Assembly (NCBI RefSeq): GCF_900199705.1
Contig: NZ_LT904908.1
Span: 129,505-193,504, forward strand
Reading direction: 5' to 3'
DNA: 64,000 bases
Source: Collinsella provencensis
Lineage (GTDB): Bacteria; Actinomycetota; Coriobacteriia; Coriobacteriales; Coriobacteriaceae
The position numbers and the translations under genes were made by a program. Positions 26,593 to 35,496 of this stretch are shown here, one piece after another. Every line of letters begins with the position of its first letter. Within the stretch, counting starts at the first letter, position 1. The notes below the pieces were generated by a model. The model searched no databases, was not told the DNA's origin, and worked only from the letters and a program-made list of their open reading frames with translations.

Positions 26593-26886
26593 CACAGTTG
26601 AGTGTTTCGCAGATGTCGGATGCGATGATGTCGCGGCGATGGCGCTTCTGTAGGGATGCGGTTTCGAACTTTGGGCCGTTTTTTCGTATTTGAGGGTCGT
26701 AAACAAGTGTCAAATGCTTAAAAACAGCCCAAAGTTGATGTTGTCGGATTAGGCAGCTTCGATGGGGCAAGGGCCGCAGCCGCAAGCGGTATCGCAATCG
26801 AAAAAGCCGCAGCCGTTAGCAAAAGCGCGGCGCGAGCACCTTGGCCCGCACCGCGCCTCATCACGCCGGTGATCTGTTGTTGCAAG
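26593..26886. other. Gap with long inverted repeat and Cys-rich readthrough frame
   Basis: There is no accepted gene. Bases 26667-26676 (AACTTTGGGC) and 26727-26736 (GCCCAAAGTT) are perfect complements extended inward by GTTTTT/AAAAAC after one mismatch. The right part, on the minus strand, is open in frame with the alcohol dehydrogenase stop codon and encodes seven Cys in 45 codons, but it has no start codon. Confidence 0.5.
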
Positions 26887-28047
26887 TTACTTCATGATCT
26901 TGCGGAACAGGGCCTTGACGTCGTCCGCGGTCGCCTCGCGGGGGTTGCCCGGGAAGCAGGCGTCGGCCATGGCGTCCTTGACCAGAACGTCGAGATCCTC
27001 CTCGACGATGGCCTCGCACACGGTCGGGATGTTGACGTCAGCGGAGAGCTGCTTGACGGCGGCGATGGCGGCGTCAGCGGCCTCGTCGGTGCTCATGCCG
27101 GTGGTGTCAACGCCCAGGGCAACGGCGATGTCGGCAAGACGCTGGGTGACAGCGGGCTTGTTGTACTCCATGGCAATGGGGAGCAGCATAGCGCAGGCGA
27201 CACCGTGCGGCGTGTCATAGTGAGCGGAGAGGGTGTGAGCCATGGCGTGGTCGATGCCCAGGCCAACGTTGGAGAAGCCCATGCCGGCGATGTACTGGGC
27301 GAGCGCCATGCCCTCGCGGCCGGAGCCGGGCTCGCCGCTCTTGGCCTCGGCGACGGCATCGCGGAGGCTCTTGCCGATGAGCTCGATGGCCTTGATGTGG
27401 AGCATGTCGGTCATCTCCCAGGCCCCGAGGGTGGTGTAGCCCTCGATGGCGTGGGTGAGCGCGTCCATGCCGGTGGAGGCGGTGAGGCCGGCGGGCATGG
27501 AAGCCATCATCTCGGGGTCGATAACGGCGACCTCAGGGGCGTCGTTGGTGTCGACGCACACGAACTTGCGGACCTTCTCGACGTCGGTGATGACGTAGTT
27601 GATGGTGACCTCAGCGGCGGTGCCAGCAGTGGTGGGAACGGCGATGGTGAACACGGCGTGGTTCTTGGTGGGGGCGACACCCTCGAGCGAACGGACGTCA
27701 GCGAACTCGGGGTTGTTGATGATGATGCCGATGCCCTTGGCGGTGTCCATGGCAGAGCCGCCACCGATGGTGACGATGCAGTCGGCCTCGGCGGCCTTGA
27801 AGGCATCAACGCCGTCCTGGACGTTCTTGATGGTGGGGTTGGGCTTGATGTCGGAGTAGACGGCATAGGCGATGCCGGCCTCGTCGAGCTTGTCGGTGAC
27901 CTTGGCGGCAACGCCGAACTTCACCAGGTCGGCATCGGTGCAAACGAAGACCTTCTTGTAGCCACGGCGGGTGATCTCACCCGGGATTTCGGCGATGGCG
28001 CCGGCGCCGTGATACGAAATGGTGTTGAGGACAATACGATTGGACAT
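26887..28047 (-). CDS. fucO: Iron-containing alcohol dehydrogenase, FucO-type (lactaldehyde reductase)
   Basis: This 386-residue group III alcohol dehydrogenase closely follows remembered E. coli FucO: NNPEFADVRSLEG, IPTTAGTAAEVTINYVITD-type block, DALTHAIEGY with Asp/His metal ligands, GMGFSNVGLG, and a TPHG His ligand near the end, finishing NPREAT. FucO reduces lactaldehyde to 1,2-propanediol with NADH and oxidises small diols in reverse; aldehyde range cannot be read from sequence. No fucose or rhamnose catabolic genes are adjacent, so a general fermentative redox role is equally possible. CAAGGAGGC precedes the ATG. Confidence 0.88.
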   Translation of the reverse strand: MSNRIVLNTISYHGAGAIAEIPGEITRRGYKKVFVCTDADLVKFGVAAKVTDKLDEAGIAYAVYSDIKPNPTIKNVQDGVDAFKAAEADCIVTIGGGSAMDTAKGIGIIINNPEFADVRSLEGVAPTKNHAVFTIAVPTTAGTAAEVTINYVITDVEKVRKFVCVDTNDAPEVAVIDPEMMASMPAGLTASTGMDALTHAIEGYTTLGAWEMTDMLHIKAIELIGKSLRDAVAEAKSGEPGSGREGMALAQYIAGMGFSNVGLGIDHAMAHTLSAHYDTPHGVACAMLLPIAMEYNKPAVTQRLADIAVALGVDTTGMSTDEAADAAIAAVKQLSADVNIPTVCEAIVEEDLDVLVKDAMADACFPGNPREATADDVKALFRKIMK

Positions 28048-28065
28048 AAAAGCCTCCTTGTCGCT

Positions 28066-28106
28066 GCGGAAAAAACCGCATTACTATGGCAGCACTAGCA
28101 TAGTGC
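28066..28106 (-). promoter_or_regulatory. Leader hairpin and palindrome upstream of fucO-type gene
   Basis: TGCGG/CCGCA brackets six A residues at 28066-28081, and the perfect inverted repeat GCACTA-gca-TAGTGC lies at 28092-28106. The latter overlaps a possible TATGCT -10 box on the minus strand, a plausible operator position. Confidence 0.35.
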
Positions 28107-28216
28107 ACTTCATCCCATTTGTAGGTGAAAAGATGGTGCTACCGTGGATAAAACAACGCGGGATACCGTGCGCGATTGGACATCCGTGCATCACAACGCT
28201 CACGGGAAATCCCGCG

Positions 28217-28253
28217 AAAAAGCCGCCGGCCCAATGGGGACGACGGCTTTTCT
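28217..28253. terminator. Bidirectional terminator after the GGGtGRT gene
   Basis: AAAAAGCCG and CGGCTTTT form a stem with an additional CG/CG pair around a GC-rich loop. T-runs are on both strands, just past the GGGtGRT stop codon. Confidence 0.7.
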
Positions 28254-28276
28254 TACAACCTAAGTAAACGCGCGGC

Positions 28277-29281
28277 CTAGCCGTTGATCGCGGCGTTCAC
28301 GGCAACGGCGCAAGCGACGGTGGCACCGACCATGGGGTTGTTGCCCATGCCGATGAGACCCATCATGTCGACGTGCGCAGGCACCGAGGAGGAGCCGGCG
28401 AACTGGGCGTCGGAGTGCATACGGCCCATGGTGTCGGTCATGCCGTAGGAGGCAGGGCCGGCGCCCATGTTGTCCGGGTGCAGGGTGCGGCCGGTGCCGC
28501 CACCGGAGGCCACGGAGAAGTACTTCTTGCCGGCCTCGAGGCGCTCCTTCTTGTAAGTACCCGCGGTGGGGTGCTGGAAGCGCGTGGGGTTGGTGGAGTT
28601 GCCGGTGATGGAGATGTCCACGTTCTCGTGCCACATGATGGCAACGCCCTCGCGGACGTCGTCGGCGCCGTAGCAGTTGACGGCAGCGCGCGGACCATCG
28701 GAGTAGGGGATGGTCTCGACGATCTTGAGCTCGCCCGTGAAGTAGTCGAACTGGGTCTTCACATAGGTGAAGCCGTTGATGCGAGCGATGATCTGAGCAG
28801 CGTCCTTGCCCAGGCCGTTGAGGATGACGCGCAGCGGCTTGGTGCGGGCCTTGTTGGCGTTGAGGGCCAGCTTGATGGCGCCCTCAGCAGCGGCGAAGGA
28901 CTCGTGGCCAGCCAGGAAGGCGAAGCACTCGGTGTCCTCGGACAGGAGCATGGCGCCCAGGTTGCCGTGGCCCAGACCGACCTTGCGGTCCTCGGCGACG
29001 GAGCCCGGAACGGTGAAGGCCTGAATGCCCTCGCCGATCACGGAAGCCGCGTCGGAAGCGGTCTTGACGCCGCGCTTGATGGCGAGCGCGCAACCGAGGG
29101 TGTAGGCCCACTCGGCGTTCTGGAACGCGATGGACTGGGTGTCGTGGACGATCTCGCGAGCATTCACGCCCGCGTCGAGGCAAATCTGCTCGGCTTCCTC
29201 GAGGGAGGCGATGCCGTTCTCAGCGAGGCAGGCGTTGATCTTCTCAACGCGGCGCTCGTAACCTTCGAAAGTAACAGCCAT
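28277..29281 (-). CDS. GGGtGRT family protein, function unknown
   Basis: The 334-residue protein contains the family-naming motif GGGTGRT at about residue 265, within a C-terminal half rich in Gly, Met and Ala. Other features are an N-terminal helical part (EGYERRVEKINACLAENG), a Cys in the second helix, and a closing GLIGMGNNPMVGATVA. No secretion or membrane signal is present. It is normally found beside an Fe-S scaffold-like protein, as here with the NifU-like gene 18 bases upstream on the same strand. The biochemical role has, to my knowledge, not been established. The ATG at 29281 has GAAAGGGAGGGA upstream. Confidence 0.88.
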   Translation of the reverse strand: MAVTFEGYERRVEKINACLAENGIASLEEAEQICLDAGVNAREIVHDTQSIAFQNAEWAYTLGCALAIKRGVKTASDAASVIGEGIQAFTVPGSVAEDRKVGLGHGNLGAMLLSEDTECFAFLAGHESFAAAEGAIKLALNANKARTKPLRVILNGLGKDAAQIIARINGFTYVKTQFDYFTGELKIVETIPYSDGPRAAVNCYGADDVREGVAIMWHENVDISITGNSTNPTRFQHPTAGTYKKERLEAGKKYFSVASGGGTGRTLHPDNMGAGPASYGMTDTMGRMHSDAQFAGSSSVPAHVDMMGLIGMGNNPMVGATVACAVAVNAAING

Positions 29282-29299
29282 GGTTATGTCCCTCCCTTT

Positions 29300-30034
29300 C
29301 TACTCGTGAACCGGGAAGACGTTGGCGACCGTGTGGGTCTCCTCGTCGTTGCGCGGATCGATGTACTTGGCGGCGTTCTCCCACTGGCCGTAGTGACCCA
29401 TGGCGCCGGCGATGGCCTCTTCCGGCGTCTTGCCGGCCTTGAGGGCGTCGGTGAACTTGCCGAGGTTCATGAACTCGAAAGCGATGATCTCGTTACGCTC
29501 GTTGAGCGCCATGCGGGTGACGTAGCCCTGGGCGAGCTCGAGGTAGCGAGCACCCTTGGCCTTGGTGCCGAACATGGTGCCGACCTGGGAGCGCAGGCCC
29601 TTGCCGAGGTCGTCGAGGGAGGCGCCGACGGGCAGGCCGCCCTCGGAGAACGCGGTCTGGCTGCGGCCGTAGACGATCTGCAGGAAGATCTCGCGCATGG
29701 CAACGTTGATGGCGTCGCAGACGAGGTCGGTGTTGAGGGCCTCGAGGATGGTCTTGCCGGGAAGGATCTCGGAAGCCATGGCGGCGGAGTGGGTCATGCC
29801 CGAGCAGCCGATGGTCTCAACGAGGGCCTCCTCGATGATGCCGTCCTTGACGTTGAGCGTGAGCTTGCACGCACCCTGCTGGGGAGCGCACCAGCCAATG
29901 CCGTGCGTAAGACCGGAGATGTCCTTGATCTCCTTGGCCTGGACCCACTTGCCCTCCTCGGGGATGGGTGCCGGGCCGTGGTATGCGCCCTTGGCAACGG
30001 GGCACATGTTCTCCACTTCCTGTGAGTACTGCAT
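29300..30034 (-). CDS. NifU-like Fe-S cluster assembly scaffold-type protein, GGGtGRT partner
   Basis: This 244-residue protein carries a NifU/IscU-like core with GIGWCAPQQGACKLTLNVKDGIIEEALVE-type strands (Cys in GWCAP), and the CSGMTHSAAMASEI block that resembles the scaffold CAIS/CSAS Cys helix. The last 100 residues are extra to IscU/SufU. ATG 30034 follows AAAGAGAGGAGAGG; the longer frame to 30115 starts before that site. It is cotranscribed with the GGGtGRT gene and divergent from the suf operon, which argues for a role in cluster biogenesis or delivery. Confidence 0.85.
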   Translation of the reverse strand: MQYSQEVENMCPVAKGAYHGPAPIPEEGKWVQAKEIKDISGLTHGIGWCAPQQGACKLTLNVKDGIIEEALVETIGCSGMTHSAAMASEILPGKTILEALNTDLVCDAINVAMREIFLQIVYGRSQTAFSEGGLPVGASLDDLGKGLRSQVGTMFGTKAKGARYLELAQGYVTRMALNERNEIIAFEFMNLGKFTDALKAGKTPEEAIAGAMGHYGQWENAAKYIDPRNDEETHTVANVFPVHE

Positions 30035-30474
30035 GCCTCTCCTCTCTTTCGTAGTTGGTGTCCGTGGCGTTGCGCCGGCGTGGGACCATGCGCTTACCTT
30101 AGACAGACCTGACATGCAGTGCCATTCTACCGCGATTTGTCTATCTCTTTTCTGCGAACGGTATATTTTTGAAGTTGGAGCGTTCCAATTTGGGTTATTT
30201 GATTGGTGGAACGTGTCTAGTTTGTTCTTTGAGGGGCGCTATCGATAAATTGGAGCGTTCCAAAAGAGTGAATCGATTGAAGCGACATGTCTGAATAAAC
30301 AAAAGGATTGTAATCTGAGTGGAATGGTCGGAATAACTTGACTCTGCATGGCGGCGGCATATCCTTAATCCGAGAGATTTTCTAGGGTTTAGAAACAGAT
30401 CTTCGTAACAGTGGTATCTCCTGCTTTCGTTCGAAGTGCTCTCGTTCTTTGCCCAAGCGATAAAGGAGCTGGAT
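30035..30474. promoter_or_regulatory. Divergent regulatory region between NifU-like and suf operons
   Basis: In this 440-base gene-free gap the near-palindrome TTGGAGCGTTCCAA occurs twice, at 30175-30188 and 30250-30263. A related GGTGGAACGTG lies between them at about 30205. TTGACT (30338-30343) and TATCCT (30360-30365), spaced 16, form a likely sufC promoter. The position suggests one factor controlling both directions. Confidence 0.55.
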
Positions 30475-31281
30475 ATGTCCCAAACCCCATTGCTTTCCGT
30501 ATCGAATCTAACCGCTTCCGTTGATGAGAAGACCATCTTGCATGGCATCGATTTGAACGTTGCCGCAGGGGAGACTCACGTGCTCATGGGCCCCAACGGC
30601 GCGGGCAAGTCCACCATGGGTCACGTCATCATGGGCGACCCCGTGTATACGGTGAACGAAGGTACCATTACTTTCGATGGCCAGGACATCACGGAGCTTT
30701 CGACTGATAAGCGCTCGCGTGCGGGTCTGTTCTTGAGCTTCCAGGCACCGGTGGAGATTCCCGGCGTGCCGCTGTCGAGCTTCCTGCGCGCACAAATCGC
30801 CGGGCGTCCGGGCCTTGAGATGAAGGGCAAGGAGTTCCGTCGTCGCGTGAAGGAGCTCGCCGCCGAACTTGATATGGACATCGCCTATCTCAACCGCGAG
30901 CTGGGCGTGGGCTTCTCCGGTGGAGAGAAGAAGAAGGTTGAGATGCTGCAGCTCCTGCTGCTCCAACCCAAACTCGCCATTCTTGACGAAACGGACTCCG
31001 GTTTGGACGTCGACGCGCTCGGCGTGGTTTCGCGCGGCATGGACGCCTATCGCAAGGCAACGGACGGCTCGCTTGTCATCATCACGCACAACACGCGCAT
31101 CCTCGAGCATCTCAAGGTCGACCGCGTGCATGTGATGGTGAACGGGCGCATCGTGCGTGAGGACGACGCGTCGCTCATCCCGTGGATTGACGCCAACGGC
31201 TTCGACTCCTTCGAGCGCGAAGCGGCACAGGCAGCCGGTGGGGCCGAGGCTGCAGCTCAGGCTTCCGACGAGACGCGCTAG
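30475..31281 (+). CDS. sufC: Fe-S assembly ATPase SufC
   Basis: This 268-residue ABC-type ATPase has Walker A GPNGAGKST, signature FSGGEKKK and Walker B LAILDETDSGLD, all with the spacing of SufC, which energises the SufBCD scaffold complex. The DETDSGLD block is diagnostic compared with ordinary ABC transporter ATPases. ATG 30475 has AAAGGAG seven bases ahead; an earlier in-frame start at 30436 is not supported. First gene of a sufC-B-D-S-U-rrf2 operon. Confidence 0.96.
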   Translation: MSQTPLLSVSNLTASVDEKTILHGIDLNVAAGETHVLMGPNGAGKSTMGHVIMGDPVYTVNEGTITFDGQDITELSTDKRSRAGLFLSFQAPVEIPGVPLSSFLRAQIAGRPGLEMKGKEFRRRVKELAAELDMDIAYLNRELGVGFSGGEKKKVEMLQLLLLQPKLAILDETDSGLDVDALGVVSRGMDAYRKATDGSLVIITHNTRILEHLKVDRVHVMVNGRIVREDDASLIPWIDANGFDSFEREAAQAAGGAEAAAQASDETR

Positions 31282-31293
31282 GAGGTCGGTGCA

Positions 31294-32706
31294 ATGGCAA
31301 AACAGCGCACCGAGGTCGCGGACATCGACCGCAGCCTTTACGATTTCCGGTACGGCGAGGAGGGATTCGAGCGCTTGGATGCCGGCTTGACGCCGGACAT
31401 CGTGCGTGAGATTTCCGAGCGTAAAAACGAGCCCGCATGGATGCTCAAGCACCGCCTGAAGTCGCTTGAGATTTACAACAAGTTCCCCGATCCCACCTGG
31501 GGTCCGGGCATCGAGGGCCTCGACATGGATCACATCGTGACCTACGTCAAGCCCAACACCGATCAACAGGCAACGTGGGATGAGGTTCCCGACGACATCA
31601 AGAACACCTTCGAGCGTCTGGGCATCCCCGAGGCGGAGCGTTCGTATCTCGCCGGCGTGGGCGCCCAGTACGACTCTGAGCTCGTGTATCACAACATGCA
31701 GGGCACCGCTGCCCAGATGGGTATCGTGTACTCCGGCATCGAGGAGGCGCTGCAAGAGCCCAAATGGGAGGCCATGATCCGTGAGAAGTTCATGACGCTC
31801 ATCCCGCCGACCGACCACAAGTTCGCCGCGCTGCACGGCGCGGTGTGGAGCGGCGGCTCGTTCGTGTACGTTCCCAAAGGTGTGAAGCTCGACTTCCCCC
31901 TGCAGAGCTACTTCCGCCTCAATGCGAAAGGCGCGGGTCAGTTCGAGCATACGCTCATCATTGTCGAAGATGACGCCGACCTGCACTTTATCGAGGGGTG
32001 TTCGGCGCCCAAGTACAACGTGGCCAACCTGCATGCGGGTGCGGTCGAGCTCTTTGTGGGAAAGCGCGCGCATCTGCGCTACTCGACCATCGAGAACTGG
32101 TCGAAGAACATGTACAACCTCAACACCAAGCGCGCCCGCTGCGAGGAAGAGGGCGAGATCGAGTGGATCAGCGGCTCCTTCGGCAGCCACGTGGGGTATT
32201 TGTATCCCATGAGCGTGCTGGTAGGGCGCAAGAGCCGTTCGAGCTTTACGGGCATCACGTTCGCCGGCGCGGGTCAAAATCTCGATACTGGCTGCAAGGT
32301 GGTGCTGGGTGCGCCCGAGACCTCCGCGAGCGTTGAGACCAAGTCCATTTCCAAGGGCGGCGGTATCTCCACGTTCCGCAGCTCCATTGTGGCAACGCCT
32401 GCGGCCGAAGGGTCAGCCGCGAGCGTGAGCTGCCAGTCGCTAATGCTGGATGACATCTCACGTTCCGACACCATTCCCGCGATGGATATCCGCGCTAAGA
32501 ACGTGGACATCGGCCATGAGGCCACAATCGGCCGCATCGGCGATGACAAGATTTTCTATCTCATGAGTCGCGGTATTTCCGAAGAGGAAGCTCGCACGAT
32601 GATCGTGAACGGCTTTGCCAACCCGGTGAGCAAGGAGCTACCGCTCGAGTATGCCGTCGAGATGAACAATCTCATCAAGCTCGAGATGGAAGGGGCTATA
32701 GGGTGA
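31294..32706 (+). CDS. sufB: Fe-S cluster scaffold protein SufB
   Basis: The 470-residue protein follows SufB throughout: an N-terminal helical part (ISERKNEPAWMLKHRLKSL), GVGAQYDSE, WSGGSFVYVPKGVKLDFPLQ, IEGCSAP with the scaffold Cys, and a right-handed beta-helix core ending in HEATIGRIGDDKIFYLMSRG. It assembles clusters with SufC and SufD. AGGAGG precedes the ATG, 12 bases after sufC. Length is normal. Confidence 0.97.
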   Translation: MAKQRTEVADIDRSLYDFRYGEEGFERLDAGLTPDIVREISERKNEPAWMLKHRLKSLEIYNKFPDPTWGPGIEGLDMDHIVTYVKPNTDQQATWDEVPDDIKNTFERLGIPEAERSYLAGVGAQYDSELVYHNMQGTAAQMGIVYSGIEEALQEPKWEAMIREKFMTLIPPTDHKFAALHGAVWSGGSFVYVPKGVKLDFPLQSYFRLNAKGAGQFEHTLIIVEDDADLHFIEGCSAPKYNVANLHAGAVELFVGKRAHLRYSTIENWSKNMYNLNTKRARCEEEGEIEWISGSFGSHVGYLYPMSVLVGRKSRSSFTGITFAGAGQNLDTGCKVVLGAPETSASVETKSISKGGGISTFRSSIVATPAAEGSAASVSCQSLMLDDISRSDTIPAMDIRAKNVDIGHEATIGRIGDDKIFYLMSRGISEEEARTMIVNGFANPVSKELPLEYAVEMNNLIKLEMEGAIG

Positions 32707-32715
32707 CGAACCTGA

Positions 32716-32818
32716 TCGGCTGTCTGCAGCACCCCACCTTGCCCTTCAATCGTCGGTCATCGCGCATCAGGCGTATTCCCTCCTCTTTCAGGGCAATCTG
32801 GGGCACTGCAAACAGCCG
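32716..32818 (+). repeat. Structured repeat family B, copy 1 (between sufB and sufD)
   Basis: A hairpin-forming element lies between CGGCTGT (32716) and ACAGCCG (32812), with GCAG/CTGC, CCCCA/TGGGG and TTGCCC/GGGCAA pairing further in. The core from GCACCCCA to GGGGCACTG is shared with copy 2 at 35497. Confidence 0.65.
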
Positions 32819-32854
32819 TAGAATCTGGTGGTTAGGTATGCGTTGGAGAACAAG

Positions 32855-34150
32855 ATGGACGCATTGAAGATACAACATGTAAATGCCATGCCGGCTCCGA
32901 CCTGGGGTTGGCTCAAGATGAACGACGTCAGCATCGAGATTCCCGCCGATCTTGAGCGGAAATGTCGCGTTGAGATCGAGGCCGCATCCGAACTGTATGA
33001 GCCGAACGTGAGCTTTGAGGGTGCATTGGCCGCGCTTCAGGAGCGTTTGGATGCCGCTCGTGCAGACGCTCCCGTTGACACGCGTGCCATGCTCATCGCC
33101 GCTACGGGAGAAGATCACGGTGCAGAGGAGCTCGATGTGCCGGCGCTTTCCACCTATGAGCGTCGCGCGGTGCTCTCCGAGCACGCGGATGATGTTGCCC
33201 GCGATTTCGAGACCGGCGTGGGTATCGATATGCGCGCCTACCTTAACTTCCTTGCAGGCGGTACACCCGTGCTTGCCACCGAGGCGGGCGGTGAGGCAGA
33301 GGCGACGATTCGCGTTACCGCACAAGCGGGTGAGGCGTCGGGCGCCAGTTTGGACATCGTGGCAGCTCCTGATTCGACCCTCGAGTTGGCCCTTTCGCTC
33401 GATTCCGCCGCGGAGGAACCTGCGTTTATAGGCTCTACACTGCGTATCTTTGCCGGCGCACGTTCGCGCGTGAATCTTACGGTGTATCTCACGGCGAGCG
33501 ATGCCGTTACGGTCGTTGAGGACTCCGGCTTTGTGCTGGACGAGGATGCGCGCGTGACGGTGCGCCATGTGGTGCTCGGCGGTGCGTTTACCGCTACGGG
33601 TCTCGCCGCCGACCTGCGCGGAGACCGTTCGCGCATTGACATCGACACGAGCTATCTTGCCTCCGGCACGGAGCAGCGTGACTTCAACTACATCATCCGC
33701 CATCGCGGCAAAAGGACGCTGAGCAATATGGATGCCAACGGCGTGCTCACGGGCACGTCGAAGAAGTGCCTGCGCGGCACCATCGATCTCATCCACGGAG
33801 CCAAGGGCGCACAGGGCAACGAGCGCGAAACGGTGCTGCTGGCGAGCAAGGGCGTGGATAACAAGACGGTGCCCACGATTTTGTGCGACGAGGACGACGT
33901 GGCGGGCAATCACGGCGCCACAATCGGTCACGTGCGTCCCGAGCAGCTGTTTTATGCCGCTTGCCGCGGCCTTTCGCAGGAGGAGACAGAAGCGCTGTTC
34001 CTCTCCGCAAAACTTGAGGAAGCTGCTTTGAACGCACCTGACGATGCCATTCGTTCCAACGTGATACGCTTGGGCAACGCGCTGATTCCGCAGTTTGCGG
34101 AGGAATTCGACTTCGACGACGAGGGAGACCTCGAGGAGGAGATTGCATGA
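32855..34150 (+). CDS. sufD: Fe-S cluster assembly protein SufD
   Basis: This 431-residue protein has the SufB/SufD beta-helix fold with the C-terminal block NKTVPTILCDEDDVAGNHGATIGHVRPEQLFY-like pattern, ending in a Glu-rich tail. The N-terminus (ALKIQHVNAMPAPTWGWLKMN) matches SufD in position. It partners SufB in the SufBC2D scaffold. Start ATG 32855 has GGAG six bases ahead; a GTG at 32828 in frame is a possible alternative. It is separated from sufB by a repeat-B element but overlaps sufS by four bases. Confidence 0.93.
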   Translation: MDALKIQHVNAMPAPTWGWLKMNDVSIEIPADLERKCRVEIEAASELYEPNVSFEGALAALQERLDAARADAPVDTRAMLIAATGEDHGAEELDVPALSTYERRAVLSEHADDVARDFETGVGIDMRAYLNFLAGGTPVLATEAGGEAEATIRVTAQAGEASGASLDIVAAPDSTLELALSLDSAAEEPAFIGSTLRIFAGARSRVNLTVYLTASDAVTVVEDSGFVLDEDARVTVRHVVLGGAFTATGLAADLRGDRSRIDIDTSYLASGTEQRDFNYIIRHRGKRTLSNMDANGVLTGTSKKCLRGTIDLIHGAKGAQGNERETVLLASKGVDNKTVPTILCDEDDVAGNHGATIGHVRPEQLFYAACRGLSQEETEALFLSAKLEEAALNAPDDAIRSNVIRLGNALIPQFAEEFDFDDEGDLEEEIA

Positions 34151-35487
34151 TCGATACTGAGAACGTTACGTGCGATACCTGTACGGCGCCCGCTGGAATG
34201 ACGGTCGATGCGTCTGACGAGGCGAGCCGCAACTGGCCGCGTGTGGATATCGAGGCCAATTCGTACAAGGCGGACTTTCCGCTGTTTGCGGCTCGTCCCG
34301 AAGTTGTGTTTCTCGACAGCGGCGCTACCTCGCAGCGCCCCCAGTGCGTGCTCGATGCGCAGGCGGACTTCTACCGCACGATGAATGCCAACCCGCTGCG
34401 CGGTTTGTACTCGCTTTCCGTTGAGGCAACGCAGGCGATTGCCGACGTGCGTGCTCAGATTGCGCGTTTTATCGGCGTGGTTGATGAGCATGGACGCGCC
34501 CGTGCGAGCGAGGTCGTGTTCTGCCGTAATACGAGCGAGGCACTGAATATCGTGGCCAAGTGCTTCGCACCCACGGTACTCGAGCCGGGCGACGAGGTTG
34601 CCATCACCATCATGGAACATCATTCCAACCTGATTCCTTGGCAGCAAGTTTGCGCTGCTACAGGTGCCAAGCTGGTGTATCTATATCCCACCAAGACGGG
34701 CGAGTTTTCCGACGAGGAGATTGCGGCGAAGATCGGTCCGCGTACCAAGATCGTCTCTGCCGCGCACGTGTCCAATGTGCTCGGTGTGGAAAACCCCATC
34801 GCCAAGCTTGCCGCTGCAGTGCATGCGCAGGGTGGCCACATGGTGGTCGACGCTGCGCAGTCCATCCCCCACATGCCTGTTGACGTGCAGGAACTCGGTG
34901 CGGATTTCCTTGCGTTTTCTGCGCACAAGGTGTTCGGCCCCATGGGTGTGGGCGTGCTGTGGGGTAGGGCTGAGCTGCTCGATGCCGCAGAGCCGCTGCT
35001 CACGGGCGGTGAGATGATTGACTCCGTGACCGAGCAGGGTGCTGTTTGGGCACCTGTGCCTGAGAAGTTTGAGGCGGGTACGCAAGACGCGGCAGGCATC
35101 TACGCCACGGGCGTCGCACTCGACTATCTGGAGCGCGTGGGGCTGGCCGCGGTTGCGGAGCGCGAAGCGGCGCTCACGCATTATGCCATGAGTCGTATGG
35201 TCGAGCTGCCGTTTGTGGACATCATCGGTTCGATTTACTGGGACCGTCACCATGGGCCCATCAGCTTCAATGTGCGCGGCATCCATCCGCACGACGTGGC
35301 GAGCATCATGGATATGGATGGCGTGTGCATCCGCGCAGGCCATCATTGCGCGCAGCCGCTGCTCACGTGGCTAGGCGTTGAGAACCTGGCGTGCTGCCGC
35401 ATGAGCTTGGCGTTCTACAACGACAAGGCGGATATCGACAGGTTTATCGAGTCCCTGCAGCACGTCTGGAACGTCTTTAACGGCTAA
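34147..35487 (+). CDS. sufS: Cysteine desulfurase SufS
   Basis: This 446-residue PLP enzyme frees sulfur from cysteine for cluster assembly. It has LDSGATSQRP, the ITIMEHHSN cofactor region, VDAAQSIPHM, the PLP lysine K261 in AFSAHKVFGPMG, and the persulfide Cys401 in IRAGHHCAQPLL (group II type loop, as in SufS). About 40 residues at the N-terminus, including a CDTC, are additional to the usual start of the fold. ATGA overlap with sufD indicates translational coupling. Confidence 0.95.
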   Translation: MIDTENVTCDTCTAPAGMTVDASDEASRNWPRVDIEANSYKADFPLFAARPEVVFLDSGATSQRPQCVLDAQADFYRTMNANPLRGLYSLSVEATQAIADVRAQIARFIGVVDEHGRARASEVVFCRNTSEALNIVAKCFAPTVLEPGDEVAITIMEHHSNLIPWQQVCAATGAKLVYLYPTKTGEFSDEEIAAKIGPRTKIVSAAHVSNVLGVENPIAKLAAAVHAQGGHMVVDAAQSIPHMPVDVQELGADFLAFSAHKVFGPMGVGVLWGRAELLDAAEPLLTGGEMIDSVTEQGAVWAPVPEKFEAGTQDAAGIYATGVALDYLERVGLAAVAEREAALTHYAMSRMVELPFVDIIGSIYWDRHHGPISFNVRGIHPHDVASIMDMDGVCIRAGHHCAQPLLTWLGVENLACCRMSLAFYNDKADIDRFIESLQHVWNVFNG

Positions 35488-35496
35488 GTAGCGTTC

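Noticed and set aside
28373..30025. 550-codon plus-strand frame opposite the GGGtGRT and NifU-like genes
   Set aside because: It spans two clearly real minus-strand genes and their junction, with low-complexity Val/Gly/Asp content.
30508..32277. 589-codon minus-strand frame opposite sufC and sufB
   Set aside because: Shadow of two well-supported suf genes; no start context and no recognisable domain.
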